This document shows positions 17,482 through 27,041 of a DNA stretch of 64,000 nt, piece after piece. The first letter of the stretch is position 1; the number at the start of each line of letters is the position of its first letter. The position numbers were made by a program, and so were the translations under genes. The DNA comes from Tritrichomonas musculus (Eukaryota > Parabasalia > Tritrichomonadida > Tritrichomonadidae). Where the stretch lies: positions 2,606,435 through 2,670,434 of the forward strand of contig JAPFFF010000020.1 in the NCBI GenBank assembly GCA_039105265.1, read 5' to 3'. The notes under the pieces are model-generated. The model saw only the letters and a program-made list of their open reading frames with translations. It was not told where the DNA came from and searched no databases.

Positions 17482-18312
17482 ATGAGTGAATATCATGGTG
17501 CAAGAAAGCAAATCTTGAGTGAAACATATTCATCACAACCAGCAACACTCACTGTTAACCGAATGACTATCACTCTCTGTAAGTCCAACATGCAAGGATA
17601 TGGTGTTTGTGAAGCCACTCGTGCAAGCATTGAATCCATATTACGTGAAGGCCTAGTAATCCCATCTCAAAAGGTCGATTACCATGCATTCCCAATTGCA
17701 GCTGCCGCTAACGGAATCAAGTCTACATTGAATATCCCATTAATCAATGTCACAAGCATGTCATTGTTGTTCCCCAAGCATCACAATGATTTGACTGTAT
17801 TTGAGAATCCGGTTTACCAAAACTGCTTTTTGAATATTGGTGGTAAGAACTTCCCAGATGAGAATGTCAGTACCATTGGCGCCAGATTCTTCGAAAGCCA
17901 ATTAACAGCTGGAGACCTCGATGGTATCACACTCCAATGTTCAAAGGAATTCGAAGATAGCTTCACCATGCCCAAGAACGATGAAAATGGTGTCCGATAT
18001 CGAAATACATTGAGTGATGCCACATCATTTGTATTCAATGTCCAAACTGAACGTGCATCTGCTGGATACTGTTATGATGGCTTAGATGGTGGCAAAGGCA
18101 ATATCCAAATACAAGTCAATGGTCAACCAATATTCACTGGTGATAATGATACATATTACAAGATTATCGAACCAAGTGGAGCTATTGTTAGACCACCACC
18201 TGTCCAACTCTGTTTATGCAGAGACACCTACTTCAAGCTCTCACTCGATGGCCTTGAATATATCGATGATGAATCACCAGCTGGCTCACAAGTTGATCCA
18301 GAAATGGCATAA
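17482..18312 (+). CDS. Capsid-type protein of element A, second of two tandem genes
   Basis: A 276-residue beta-rich protein starting MSEYHGARKQILSETYSS. Stretches such as NVTSMSLLFPKHHNDLTVFENPVYQNCFLNI, TIGARFFESQL and FVFNVQTERASAGYCYDGL resemble the second jelly roll and the variable loops of Polinton/virophage major capsid proteins. The tight spacing after the first capsid-type gene suggests co-expression. Whether the element normally uses two polypeptides for its capsid unit cannot be settled here. The C-terminus is acidic (DDESPAGSQVDPEMA). Confidence 0.6.
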   Translation: MSEYHGARKQILSETYSSQPATLTVNRMTITLCKSNMQGYGVCEATRASIESILREGLVIPSQKVDYHAFPIAAAANGIKSTLNIPLINVTSMSLLFPKHHNDLTVFENPVYQNCFLNIGGKNFPDENVSTIGARFFESQLTAGDLDGITLQCSKEFEDSFTMPKNDENGVRYRNTLSDATSFVFNVQTERASAGYCYDGLDGGKGNIQIQVNGQPIFTGDNDTYYKIIEPSGAIVRPPPVQLCLCRDTYFKLSLDGLEYIDDESPAGSQVDPEMA

Positions 18313-18337
18313 GAAATATGGCATTAGTGGTAAAAAT

Positions 18338-18344
18338 ATTTTTG
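18338..18344 (+). promoter_or_regulatory. ATTTTTG motif 10 bases before the 18355 start codon
   Basis: ATTTTTGCACTTTGGAA directly precedes the ATG. The first ten bases are identical to those before the integrase gene on the other strand. Confidence 0.45.
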
Positions 18345-18354
18345 CACTTTGGAA

Positions 18355-19005
18355 ATGTCTCTCCATAAGGCTAGAATTCTATCAAGTGAGAATGATGCGA
18401 GTGTTAAGCAGGAGCAGAATGTGAATATTAAGATCGCCGCGAATAGACCTCCACCAGTTCAACCGGTATCATACCCTCAAGTCCCACAGATGCAACCCCA
18501 AATGGGATACACTAAAGGTCTAAACCCCGAAGGGGTATATACTCAAAATGGCACACAGGATGCAAATTTTACTACAGCCTCGACAACTGGTCCATATCCA
18601 TCAGTTGCTCCAATAAACAGTCCACCCCAAGGAACTTCGTTCCCTGAGTCTTCGACAATCGATCGTTCATTAGACCCCGACACTGACGACTTGGGTACCA
18701 AAAATAAATTCCTCGAGATATTGCTGAATATCTATGAGACCAATCCACTGAGGATGAACAACTATCTTGTGTGTCATAGCAACACGCTGATGGAGCTCAT
18801 TAAGATACTCACTAAGGCCGACAAGGTTGAGCTGGTCATCAATGAGGACAGTGGGTGCACTGGTTGTGTTTCAAACTCGAAGTACATGAAAATCGATAAG
18901 ATATTGGTGTCCAAAAACGGGGTATCCAATGAGTTGAAATATGAATATAACCATGTTTGGACCGAGCTCATAAGACACTCGATATCACTCAAAATTTGTA
19001 TTTAA
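18355..19005 (+). CDS. Element A protein with disordered N-terminus, unknown
   Basis: About 216 residues from MSLHKARILSSENDASVK. Residues 25-125 are proline-, glutamine- and serine-rich and probably disordered (RPPPVQPVSYPQVPQMQPQMGY). The last 90 residues are a compact alpha/beta domain (TKNKFLEILLNIYETNPLRMNNYLVCHSNTLMELIKIL, then VELVINEDSGCTGC). No family recognised. It lies between the capsid genes and the packaging ATPase, where capsid-assembly factors are often found; that role is inference. An ATG six bases further upstream would also keep the frame. Confidence 0.55.
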   Translation: MSLHKARILSSENDASVKQEQNVNIKIAANRPPPVQPVSYPQVPQMQPQMGYTKGLNPEGVYTQNGTQDANFTTASTTGPYPSVAPINSPPQGTSFPESSTIDRSLDPDTDDLGTKNKFLEILLNIYETNPLRMNNYLVCHSNTLMELIKILTKADKVELVINEDSGCTGCVSNSKYMKIDKILVSKNGVSNELKYEYNHVWTELIRHSISLKICI

Positions 19006-19015
19006 ATTTGCATAA

Positions 19016-19165
19016 ATGGCCAGCGCAAGTGAAATCATTATGAATATACTATTGGGGTTGATATTGGTGACCAATGTAGTTGAACTGCTATTACTGGTAT
19101 CGCTTACAGCTGAAGATGAACCACCTGAGCTGACTGATGAGCTAAGGCGTACATTGTATGCCTAA
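19016..19165 (+). CDS. Small single-pass membrane protein (49 residues)
   Basis: Begins MASASEIIMNILLGLILVTN and continues with a hydrophobic VVELLLLVSL stretch, giving one transmembrane segment of about 22 residues (9-31), followed by an acidic, charged tail ending RRTLYA. It sits 10 bp after one gene and 19 bp before the packaging ATPase, on the same strand, which supports a real small gene. Small membrane proteins are frequent in virus-like elements of this class, but its function is unknown. Confidence 0.5.
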   Translation: MASASEIIMNILLGLILVTNVVELLLLVSLTAEDEPPELTDELRRTLYA

Positions 19166-19172
19166 AAGCTTT

Positions 19173-19179
19173 ATTTTTG
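19173..19179 (+). promoter_or_regulatory. ATTTTTG motif 5 bases before the ATPase start
   Basis: ATTTTTGATTAA directly precedes the ATG at 19185. Confidence 0.4.
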
Positions 19180-19184
19180 ATTAA

Positions 19185-20111
19185 ATGTTATATTACAAGC
19201 GCCTACAACCAACCCTTTTCGACTATACATCTATTGAATTATCAGACAGTTCCAGTGAAGACCCAATTGATCTTGATACATTCGATATGTACCAGAAGCA
19301 GCAACCGGTATCCAAGAGATTTGATGTTGACGAGGCTATGAGTGAGGCCTATTCCAAGAATAGGGATAAAATCACGAATGCATCCATAAGGCCAATCGCT
19401 AATGGGATCTATGCGTGGTACAATACTTTGAACATACTGGTGGCATCACAAGGCAAAGGCAAGAGCCATACAGTAATTCGCGATATCATTCAAATGAGTA
19501 GACTCAATAACGCTAACTTCCATATGATCGTGTATGTGAGTAAGAACGGTATTATAAATGATTCCACATTTGAATCTCAACGCGAGCTCATCAACTTGCC
19601 CATAGAGGTCGTCGCTGATAGTAATGCTGAACGGTATTTGAAGGAGCTTGATCTATGGAAGGAGTTGTATAACAAATATAGCTCGGTTGGGAAGTGTGTG
19701 ATAGATGATTCCAAGCTGCAGCAGATGTTTGAGTTCCTCCATATCAACAAACTCGGGAAACCCAATGTACCACTCAACACCATAATCCTGTGCGAGGACT
19801 TCATTAAGAGCAAGCTGTTGAAATCAGCATACTTCACAAACTATATCACCCAGTTGCGTCATAAGAACTCAATCGTATACATCAATATCCAGTTCTTCAA
19901 GGGGGTGCCAACCGATTACAAAAATAACTGCACATCATTCTTCATATTCAATGGGTTCTCGCGACAGAAACTCAATTACATATATCAGCAGGTGAGCATA
20001 CCTTGTGAGTTCGAGGAGTTGTGGCAAAAATATAGGACATTATCTGGACATGATTTCATATTGGTGAACACAGTTGAACATGATATGCAAGTGGTGTATT
20101 CAAAGGTTTAG
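19185..20111 (+). CDS. HerA/FtsK-like genome-packaging ATPase of element A
   Basis: A 308-residue P-loop ATPase that would drive DNA into the capsid. The Walker A loop is LVASQGKGKSHT (about residue 85), followed by IYVSKNG-type strands and, near residue 205, NTIILCEDFIKSKLLKS, which carries the acidic Walker B-like position. The region LRHKNSIVYINIQFFKGVP (about 225-245) matches the sensor-like strand of A32-type packaging ATPases. The acidic N-terminus (DYTSIELSDSSSEDPIDLD) is probably flexible. A paralogue with the same layout lies in element B (22281-23177). Its end overlaps the stop of the convergent gene at 20108 by four bases. Confidence 0.82.
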   Translation: MLYYKRLQPTLFDYTSIELSDSSSEDPIDLDTFDMYQKQQPVSKRFDVDEAMSEAYSKNRDKITNASIRPIANGIYAWYNTLNILVASQGKGKSHTVIRDIIQMSRLNNANFHMIVYVSKNGIINDSTFESQRELINLPIEVVADSNAERYLKELDLWKELYNKYSSVGKCVIDDSKLQQMFEFLHINKLGKPNVPLNTIILCEDFIKSKLLKSAYFTNYITQLRHKNSIVYINIQFFKGVPTDYKNNCTSFFIFNGFSRQKLNYIYQQVSIPCEFEELWQKYRTLSGHDFILVNTVEHDMQVVYSKV

Positions 20112-20587
20112 GCAAACTCTGGGTCAGCATCCAATACCAAATCCTGATGCTTGCCGATGAATACATCAGGTTCTGCAATATCGTATTTTTCACGTAATTT
20201 GGCGATGAGATCCTTGGTATTTATATTGGTTCTCTCAATCGAGTAGTTGTAATACGGACATTCCTTGTATTCGTGCTTTTCGGTATTCCCATTTACGAAG
20301 AACTCCTGCATGTTGACACTCAATTTGCGTCTACTATTGGATGTCAATTTGACAAATTCAAGGCTCATCTCCTTGAGCTTATTAGGGTAGAATCTAATGG
20401 TTTCAGTACCATTCTGGAGTGATACATATAGGACCCTCGCGAGGTACAATGAGTTCTTCAAGTTGAATGGGAACTTGTCACATAATATCGCGAAATTGCA
20501 TTGTGCAAATTCATCAGGCTTTGGCAATAGGGCTACTAGTGTGTTGATGTATTCGTAGACATTGGAGTAGCTTGGAGTGGCTTCCAT
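20108..20587 (-). CDS. Element A terminal gene, unknown
   Basis: A 159-residue protein (begins MEATPSYSNVYEYINTLVAL). It is mostly helical by composition, with a Tyr/Asn-rich C-terminal third (KECPYYNYSIERTNINTKDLIAKLREKYD). No family recognised; I looked for the His/Cys pattern of the adenovirus-type protease expected in Mavericks and did not see it. It is the last gene before the terminal non-coding part and is convergent with the ATPase, with a four-base overlap. Confidence 0.55.
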   Translation of the reverse strand: MEATPSYSNVYEYINTLVALLPKPDEFAQCNFAILCDKFPFNLKNSLYLARVLYVSLQNGTETIRFYPNKLKEMSLEFVKLTSNSRRKLSVNMQEFFVNGNTEKHEYKECPYYNYSIERTNINTKDLIAKLREKYDIAEPDVFIGKHQDLVLDADPEFA

Positions 20588-20953
20588 TTGGGATGCGATA
20601 AAAAATCAATATTCAAATATAAAAATAGGTTTTCCCAAAATCATCTGAGTCCCCAAATATGGAATATTTTTGTCTGTCATAGGTGGTCCCATAGGTGGTC
20701 CCATAGGTGGTCCCATAAGTGGTCCCATATGTTGGCCATAAGTGGGCTATAGGTGGGCCATATGCGGCCTATTTTCGGAATTTGTATGGGCCCGAATATG
20801 GGCGTTTTATGGGCGTTTTGGGGTAGTATGCGGTATGGGTCCCATATGTGGATTTTGAATTTTAACCCGAATATGGGCCCAAAAATGGGCCATTTATGGG
20901 CGTTTTAAGTGGATTCTATCTGACCTGGATTATTGATACACTATCACTACTTA
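20588..20953. repeat. Right terminal non-coding region of element A
   Basis: No gene. It contains four tandem copies of a 12-bp unit ATAGGTGGTCCC (20679-20726, last copy with one change) that decay into related GTGGGCTATAGG-like units up to about 20770, then several ATGGGCGTTTT and GGGCCCGAATATGGG repeats. Such simple repeats are common in Maverick terminal inverted repeats. The proposed end is CACTACTTA at 20945-20953. The matching left end is outside the window. Confidence 0.55.
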
Positions 20954-21149
20954 TGCCCGGTAAAGAGTCTCGTTAGTGAGTGAAATGGACGACCCCCAGA
21001 TATTGTTTATACCTCATGAGCGATAAATAGCGTGGTGGGTGAGTGTGGGTACTCATGGATGGGTGATCTTGTGAGGGGTGTGCACGTGGGGGTGATCTCG
21101 TTGAGGGGGCGGCTTATGGATGGATGATCTCGTGAGGGACCTACCAACT
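20951..21149 (+). repeat. Left terminal inverted repeat of element B (inner part)
   Basis: It aligns with the reverse complement of 25878-26043. Shared blocks include CCGGTAAAGAGTCTCG, AGATATTGTTTATACCTCAT, GGATGGGTGATCT and GAGGGACCTACCAACT. Short GGTGATCTCGTGAGG-like tandem units make this copy about 30 bp longer than the right one. The outer roughly 400 bp present on the right are absent here, where element A ends instead. Confidence 0.85.
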
Positions 21150-21182
21150 TTTTAGTCGAAACCAAATGACCTCGAAACCGGA

Positions 21183-22276
21183 ATGAAAGAACTGATGGAC
21201 ATTGTCCTTGGGTTGAAACAAGACGTGAAGCGCATGAACAGCCTCATCTCTCCACAAGGTGCTCAAAGTTTGGTCGAGAAGCACAATCATTCGAATCCGA
21301 ATAGTCGATGGGCCCTCAAGAAGCTCGATATTAATGGACCTGCCGTTCTGAATAACATGCCTGATGTCAACAACGATGGTGTCCCTGATGTAATCATCGT
21401 CGACAAGAACAACAACCCAGTCTACGCGAACGGATACACAACAGTCCAATCCGACTGGCCAAACACTTTGGCATACCATTCAACATATCCCGACAAAGCA
21501 TCTCGTGCTGAATATAAGCGACGACATGACGGTAAAGCCATCACGAAACGTGGCTTCATCAATGACGCATTGGGTGTCACCTACTTTGACTACGATCGTG
21601 CACAACATCCTGAGCAAATCCGTCAAGTAGGTACCGTCATCGGAACTAACCTTTCTCAGACTCTTTAATGGTACCAGAACTTATTGGAGAACCCTAAGAA
21701 CGGCTATCGAATGAAGAAGCCTCGTAAACAATCCGCTTACGAGATGTCAACAAGTACGTCTTCACTGATGCCTTCAATGCTGCTATCGCTCAGATCGAAG
21801 ATGTCCATCACACCACCATTCCTGGGCAACATAAGATGGTCCTCCATTCGAAGTTATGCGGTGGTTACTGGAAGTCTCAGATCAAAGCCGCATTGAATCT
21901 CCCAGACGATATTCCTGATGACCTATTCGACAAGATCAAGCGTAAGAAGAACTCACAACCAAGCATCGAAAACAAGGTCTATTCATTAATGCTCGCCCAC
22001 AAAGAAAACAGTAACACACACGCATACGATACACTGTATTATCGTCTCATCAGGGATATATGCCAAATCTTGAACCTTGAATTGACTCCCGCTCTTCAAC
22101 CACCTGCCAACTACTCTGACCCTAATAGTCTTGATGGTCACGCAGCTTCGTTTATGGGACCATCCTCTTGGGGAGCTCCACATTCATCACCTGAAGCAGT
22201 TCCTGTCGAACACGATCCTGCTGTTTGGGCAGCACCACCATCACCAGAAGCCGATGAATATGCTTTCTTGGAGTAA
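21183..22276 (+). pseudogene. Relative of the giant repeat protein C-terminus (element B)
   Basis: Related to the last 400 residues of the 6804-11846 protein: DVNNDGVPDVIIVDKNNNPVYANGY here matches DLNGDQVDDIVLVDKRG there, followed by similar KRR-rich segments, and the D-x-N-x-D-G-x-x-D calcium-loop-like pattern is kept. The repeat modules of element A are missing. The reading is broken about twice. Conservation of this block in two lineages suggests that it is the functional core of the family. Confidence 0.6.
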
Positions 22277-22280
22277 GCTG

Positions 22281-23177
22281 ATGAACCACCCACTAGACGA
22301 TACCTATTTTTATGGCACAGAAACCATGAGTACATCTCTGTCAGACATCGTTAAAGACAAGGTCCATGAGGTGCTATCCACTAAGAAGAACGACATGAGT
22401 GGGGCCTTCATAGACAAGGATCATCCAGAGATCAACGTCAGATACAACTCCGTTAACGTCATTGTCGGTAAGCAAGGTCAGGGGAAGACAGTCATCGCTT
22501 TGGAAGAGATCATCAAGATTGCATTAATGGATACTCATCATCTACTCGTCTACGTAACCAAAGATGGGAATGAAAGTGATCGATCATTCCTCGCATTGAA
22601 ATCACTGATAGAACCTCGTTTACCGATCATCACCATCAGTGAATCATCAGCGGAAGCAACCATAGAGAAGCTCATTAAAGCCAAGAACGAGTACTATGCC
22701 ATCACGAACAACCATCTCGAAGACAAACTAGACGACCCCCAACTCAACATCACCCCAAAAGAGATCCATGACCTCTTCGATACCCTCCACATCGATGACT
22801 TCCATCGGAAGTACCTCCATACACTCGTCCTCTTTGATGACATCAGTAACAGCAAGCTCTTCACGAATGAGACATCGTACTTCTCTCAGTTACTCCGTCG
22901 TTGTCGACACACCAACATGACCTTCTTTCTATTGATTCAGGGATGGAAGGGTCTGAAGCCACACATCAAGAACGAGATCACCACGTTGATGATATTCCCC
23001 TGTTTCAACAAACAACAACTGAGGTACATCTATAGTCAGTCCGCCTCGAATCTCTGTTTCGACGACTTCTACGAAAAATATGAGCATATCATGTCGTTGA
23101 AGACCAACTATCCCGACTCCCATCCATATATGGTCATTCAGGTCGTTGACGGTGGCGAGACGTTCATTCAGGTATGA
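22281..23177 (+). CDS. Packaging ATPase of element B
   Basis: About 298 residues from the ATG at 22281 (MNHPLDDTYFYGTETMSTSL). Walker A is VIVGKQGQGKTVIAL (about residue 55), the Walker B-like strand is TLVLFDDISNSKLF (about residue 180), and LLRRCRHTNMTFFLLIQGWKG matches LRHKNSIVYINIQFFKG of element A. It is thus the same A32/HerA-like genome-packaging ATPase, and its frame looks open throughout. The earlier in-frame ATG at 22131 would overlap the preceding reading and lacks similarity to element A, so the later start is preferred. Confidence 0.78.
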   Translation: MNHPLDDTYFYGTETMSTSLSDIVKDKVHEVLSTKKNDMSGAFIDKDHPEINVRYNSVNVIVGKQGQGKTVIALEEIIKIALMDTHHLLVYVTKDGNESDRSFLALKSLIEPRLPIITISESSAEATIEKLIKAKNEYYAITNNHLEDKLDDPQLNITPKEIHDLFDTLHIDDFHRKYLHTLVLFDDISNSKLFTNETSYFSQLLRRCRHTNMTFFLLIQGWKGLKPHIKNEITTLMIFPCFNKQQLRYIYSQSASNLCFDDFYEKYEHIMSLKTNYPDSHPYMVIQVVDGGETFIQV

Positions 23178-23237
23178 GTTGATTGAAGTAGTCTTGTATC
23201 GACTGCAACGCCAACTTGATGTTTTTGATGTCGTTAC

Positions 23238-25838
23238 TCATCTCGGATATCTCGTTCTCGATAGCCATGAATCTCTATTCCGTCTCTGAGTCATCTTCTT
23301 TGGGTTTCGTCGCTTTCGGGCTTTCTTGAGAGATAGCACACCTTTGATTCTCGTGACACGATATCCGTTGATGTGGTACATCTTGTTGAGCTTGTGGGTG
23401 GTTAGCTTGTCCATCTCTTCTTGATGGGATTTGTACCATGAGTCGAAGTCGTTAGGGGTGTCGAACTCTTTGAGGTAGTGCGTGATTGGCTCAATTACTT
23501 TGACGTCCATGTTTGAGTCAACACAAAAATAGGTAAACCTTATCGATCGATTCCGAAACGAGCTGAGTTGTATCCCAACACAGTGACTGTGAAGAGGTTT
23601 CTCGATGTCATCGATATGAACCATTTCACTGAGGAATGTGACCTTGTTGGCAACAACATTGACGGCTTGTTCGGACATGAACTTGATCCATTCGGGAATG
23701 AACTGAGGGTCTCTCGCATCGAAGTGTTTGGTGAGGGTTGATAATGAGGACTTCACGCAGCAGCTGACTGATAGAGGGATGAGCTCACTGTTGATCGTGG
23801 TTGAGTCACCCGATTTGATGTTGACTTGATGCTCCATCGTCTCGAAGTCATAGGTCATGTAGAGTTGCTGAGGTTTCCATTCAAGGTCATGTGCGAGGCA
23901 GTGTTCGTAAACGGGGTGATTGAGGATGTGTGGACAGTAGGGTTCACTGATGCGTTCGGGAATGTACTTCTTCTTGAACTTGCCGTCACAGTGGGTTATG
24001 TGTTTGTTCATTCGTTTTTGACCCATTCGGTTCTCGTTGCGGACGACGTATGACCTACATTTGGGGCAGATGAAGATGTTCGTCAACTTCTCGGCGTCTA
24101 TGATGTACATGATGTGGCAGACCATTCCATCAGAGAATAGGAGAGCATTGAATGGAGTCCCATTCTTCTCGTCGTACCACTGTTCTTGGATATCGTAGCG
24201 GTTCTCATCGACACAGTAACTGTAGACGTTGACGTTGATGTGGTTCTTCATGGCAGATGCTTTCATCTCTTCGATCGACATGCCGTTGAATGAATTGAGA
24301 ATGGATTGAGCTGCTTTGGTAGGTCTCGTTGAGTATGTGACGCCGTGGTCTTGACATAGAAGCTTTCGAGCTGCTGATGTTCGTTTGGTGAGATCGTACT
24401 TCTTGGTGTTCCCGAACTTTGAATCGAGACAGATACACAAGAAACGGTACCAGCAAAGACCATCGTCATCGTTGTCCGTGATGAGTAATCGTGACTTGAC
24501 TAGCTCTTAAGGGAGCTTCACCTTGCCGGTGACCTTGACCAATCTCGACACCTTGAAGGCAACCGAGGTGACGTAGATGAGCTTCACATCCGATTCAGTC
24601 GTTGAGTAGTTGAACAAGACGGATTCGATATAGTACTTGACCTTCTCGAGTTCGTCATTGAGTTGGATCAGGATGGGTATCTTGTTGATGTTCTTGAAGT
24701 TGGTGGCGCGGATCTCACGTTCTTCGTAGATGTAGTCGGTGATGTCATCGATATTGGTACGTGGTGTTTCGAAGATCCCGGTGAGGTCGAACGTGATCTT
24801 GAATGGTTTACGTTCCCTCTTGTAGACGGTGTTCTCAAGGAAGTCGAAGATGTCTTCGAGACGATGGATGTCGTTGAGGTAGTACACGACGATGGGTTTC
24901 TTGTCTTGGGTCTTGTTGACGGTCTGTGTCCCGTGATACTTCTTCTTCTGGAATGCTGCTTTGGCTTTCTCTTCATCGTTGGGTTCGTTGATGGGAAGGT
25001 ATTTGGGATTCGATGACTTGAACTCGTGACCGAACTTGTCGAAGTAGTTGATCAGTTCTTCGTTTTCTTTCTCGAATAGCTTGACTGAGTATGGTTTGAG
25101 GGGAATCATCTCTTTGGGTGGAAGTGGACGAAGGAGAACCGGTTCGGTCATCAGCTTATCCAACATCGCTTTGTATGCCGCTTTGGATGTCTTGATTTGG
25201 GTTCTCTCTTTGTCGAGTCGTTCACGAAAGCGATTCTTCAGGGATTCGCGCTTGTTGAATTCGAAGGGATTGCTCAAAGGATCTGGTGGTAGATGCAATT
25301 GCTTGAAGAACTCATCTTCAGGTTTCTTCTGCTCAAATCGTTTACGTTCGACTCCGAGTCGTTCATTGAAGCGCTTCTTCACGGATTCGTGCTTGAGGAC
25401 TTCGAAGGGGTTACTCAAAGGATCTGGTGGTAGATGAAAACGTAATTGATTGAGGAATCCGACATCGGTATCGATATACCTGGTTAGAGGTCGTGGATGT
25501 TCGGGTGGATGAGGGACAACTAAATGCTTCCCAGCTTGATATCCCTTCGCGAAGTTGTAGAAGGACATGAATTTGGTGTCATCGTTGTCGTAACCAAGTT
25601 CAAGGGCTCTATCGACGATGATACCGACTAAAGAATCAACGAAACGGGACTTGTTCTGAGTGAATATCTCTTTGGTGACAATCCCTGTGATACCAAGTCT
25701 ATGCTTGACTGTGTTGTATGATTCGCGGATGTCATCGTTGCTGATGCCCAGCAAACGAGCTAATCGTCTCAGATGGTTGTAGTCGACTACGTTTGAATCA
25801 TCGATTTCGACGGATTGGTCGTAGTTCATTTCTTTCAT
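23238..25838 (-). pseudogene. DNA polymerase B N-terminal remnant of element B
   Basis: Minus-strand remnant of the polymerase gene, read inward from the right terminal repeat. Parts seen: an N-terminal accessory region with two copies of a roughly 45-residue unit (LPPDPLSNPFE..KRF.ERL, nt about 25200-25440), a strand pattern VKYYIESVLFNYSTTESDVKL matching the start of element A's polymerase, the OTU-like LCWYR segment, the CPKCRSYV zinc-binding stretch and the exonuclease motif YDFETME. The palm motifs are not seen. One end carries a stretch related to the small coiled-coil gene at 15432-15866. The copy is broken, perhaps two or three times. Confidence 0.7.
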
Positions 25839-25877
25839 GGTTGATAAAAAAGCTACTCCATGATGGGCATATCCCCA

Positions 25878-26444
25878 GTTGGTAGGTCCCTCATGAGATC
25901 ACCCCCACGATCTCACCCCTCATGAGATCACCCATCCACGAACACCCCACACTCACTCACCCCACTATTTATCACTCATGAGGTATAAACAATATCTAGT
26001 AGGCGTCCATTTCACCCCACACGAGACTCTTTACCGGACATAACCACCACGAAAATCGTCACGGGATGGTCACAAACGAGGATCTCTCACGAGCACCTAA
26101 TTCAAATTTTTCGAAAGTTCTAACTAATTTCGTTTGTGACGAATTTCGTATCTAGTAGGCCATTTTCGACGAATTTCGTATCTAGTAGGCCTCCATTTCG
26201 AGCACCGTAACTAGACTCTCCGAGTGTGCGATTCACACGAGAAATACATGATGGACATGTCACACGAGGAATTCACGATAGGCATAACTCGTCGGAGTGC
26301 TGAAAACAGCCCTTTTAAGGCCCATTTGGGGCTCTTTTGGGGACTTTTCGAAAACGCGTTTCCATGCTCGTAACTACCCATTTAAGGGCCATTTCGACCA
26401 TTTTCGTATCTGGGGGTCAGACGCATTTTCCCCTACACTACTTA
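25878..26444 (-). repeat. Right terminal inverted repeat of element B
   Basis: The inner part (25878-26043) is inverted relative to 20951-21149. The outer part (26044-26444) has no match on the left side inside the window. It holds a near-tandem pair ACGAATTTCGTATCTAGTAG (about 26140 and 26168) and CCCATTTAAGGGCCATTT-like segments. It ends in CACTACTTA (26436-26444), after which the sequence becomes very AT-rich. Confidence 0.75.
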
Positions 26445-27041
26445 AAATATGGATAATTATTAGATATTATATAATTTAACCTCATAGGAAATAATTTTAT
26501 CCCGAAGAATCTCTTTACTAAAAATATTGATATCACATGAAGTTTTTTTATGTGAGTTTTTAGGATTAAATCAATTAAATCAAAAATATAATTAAAAAGG
26601 TTAATATCATTTTATAAAATTTGCTTTCCAATATTCTTATCTTTTATATAAAATGAATTCATAATCTGAAATGATCAAAGAAAAATTGAAATTTATGTAA
26701 GGATGCTATTTTATATGAACCAATAAACACAAATTATTTCAAAATTTATATATATAAATAGTATTTATTTCAAAAGATTAACTATTCGAAAGAATGATAT
26801 CTTTGTATATTACAATATACCTCGTCATAACCATATGACATCTATTGTTTATTAACAATAGCCATAAAAATCTTCCCAATAACTGAAATCATAAGAATCA
26901 TTAACAAATTAGCAAAATTTTGAAATAGCAATAATCAATTTTTCAACTTTTTATCTGCTTATATATATCTGTATTTTTTGTTGAATTAATTTTTTTTTTA
27001 GAGGGGAAAAAAGTAAAATATAAAAAAAATAATTGTATTAA
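26445..27041. other. AT-rich host spacer
   Basis: No gene or strong signal seen. The DNA is about 80 per cent A+T with short homopolymer runs, and forms the junction between element B and the first host gene. Confidence 0.5.

Larger units (their letters stand above)
1..20953. mobile_element. Maverick/Polinton element A (left end outside the window)
   Basis: This is a virus-like DNA element of the Maverick/Polinton class. The hallmark set is present: protein-primed family B DNA polymerase, retroviral-type integrase, HerA/FtsK-like packaging ATPase and a jelly-roll-type capsid region, plus fibre-like and repeat proteins and small genes on both strands. The right end is placed near 20953, where CACTACTTA occurs; the same nine bases end element B at 26436-26444. 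The element runs off the left edge, so its left terminal repeat is not visible. Nearly all genes are long open frames, so the copy looks close to whole, with about one clear break (in the polymerase). It appears young compared with element B. No adenovirus-type cysteine protease gene was recognised. Confidence 0.9.
20954..26444. mobile_element. Reduced Maverick/Polinton element B with terminal inverted repeats
   Basis: This second, different Maverick is more GC-rich than element A and only about 5.5 kb, against the usual 15-20 kb. Its parts are inverted terminal repeats, a relative of the giant-protein C-terminus, a packaging ATPase and a remnant of the polymerase N-terminal half. It is broken, with probably three or more breaks, and no integrase or capsid genes are seen. 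The right border at 26444 coincides with an abrupt fall in GC content into host DNA. Gene order and orientation differ from element A, so it is another lineage and appears older. Confidence 0.82.

Noticed and set aside
20108-20587. Adenovirus-type cysteine protease of the Maverick
   Set aside because: The expected His, Asp/Asn and Cys arrangement is not visible, so the gene is left as unknown.
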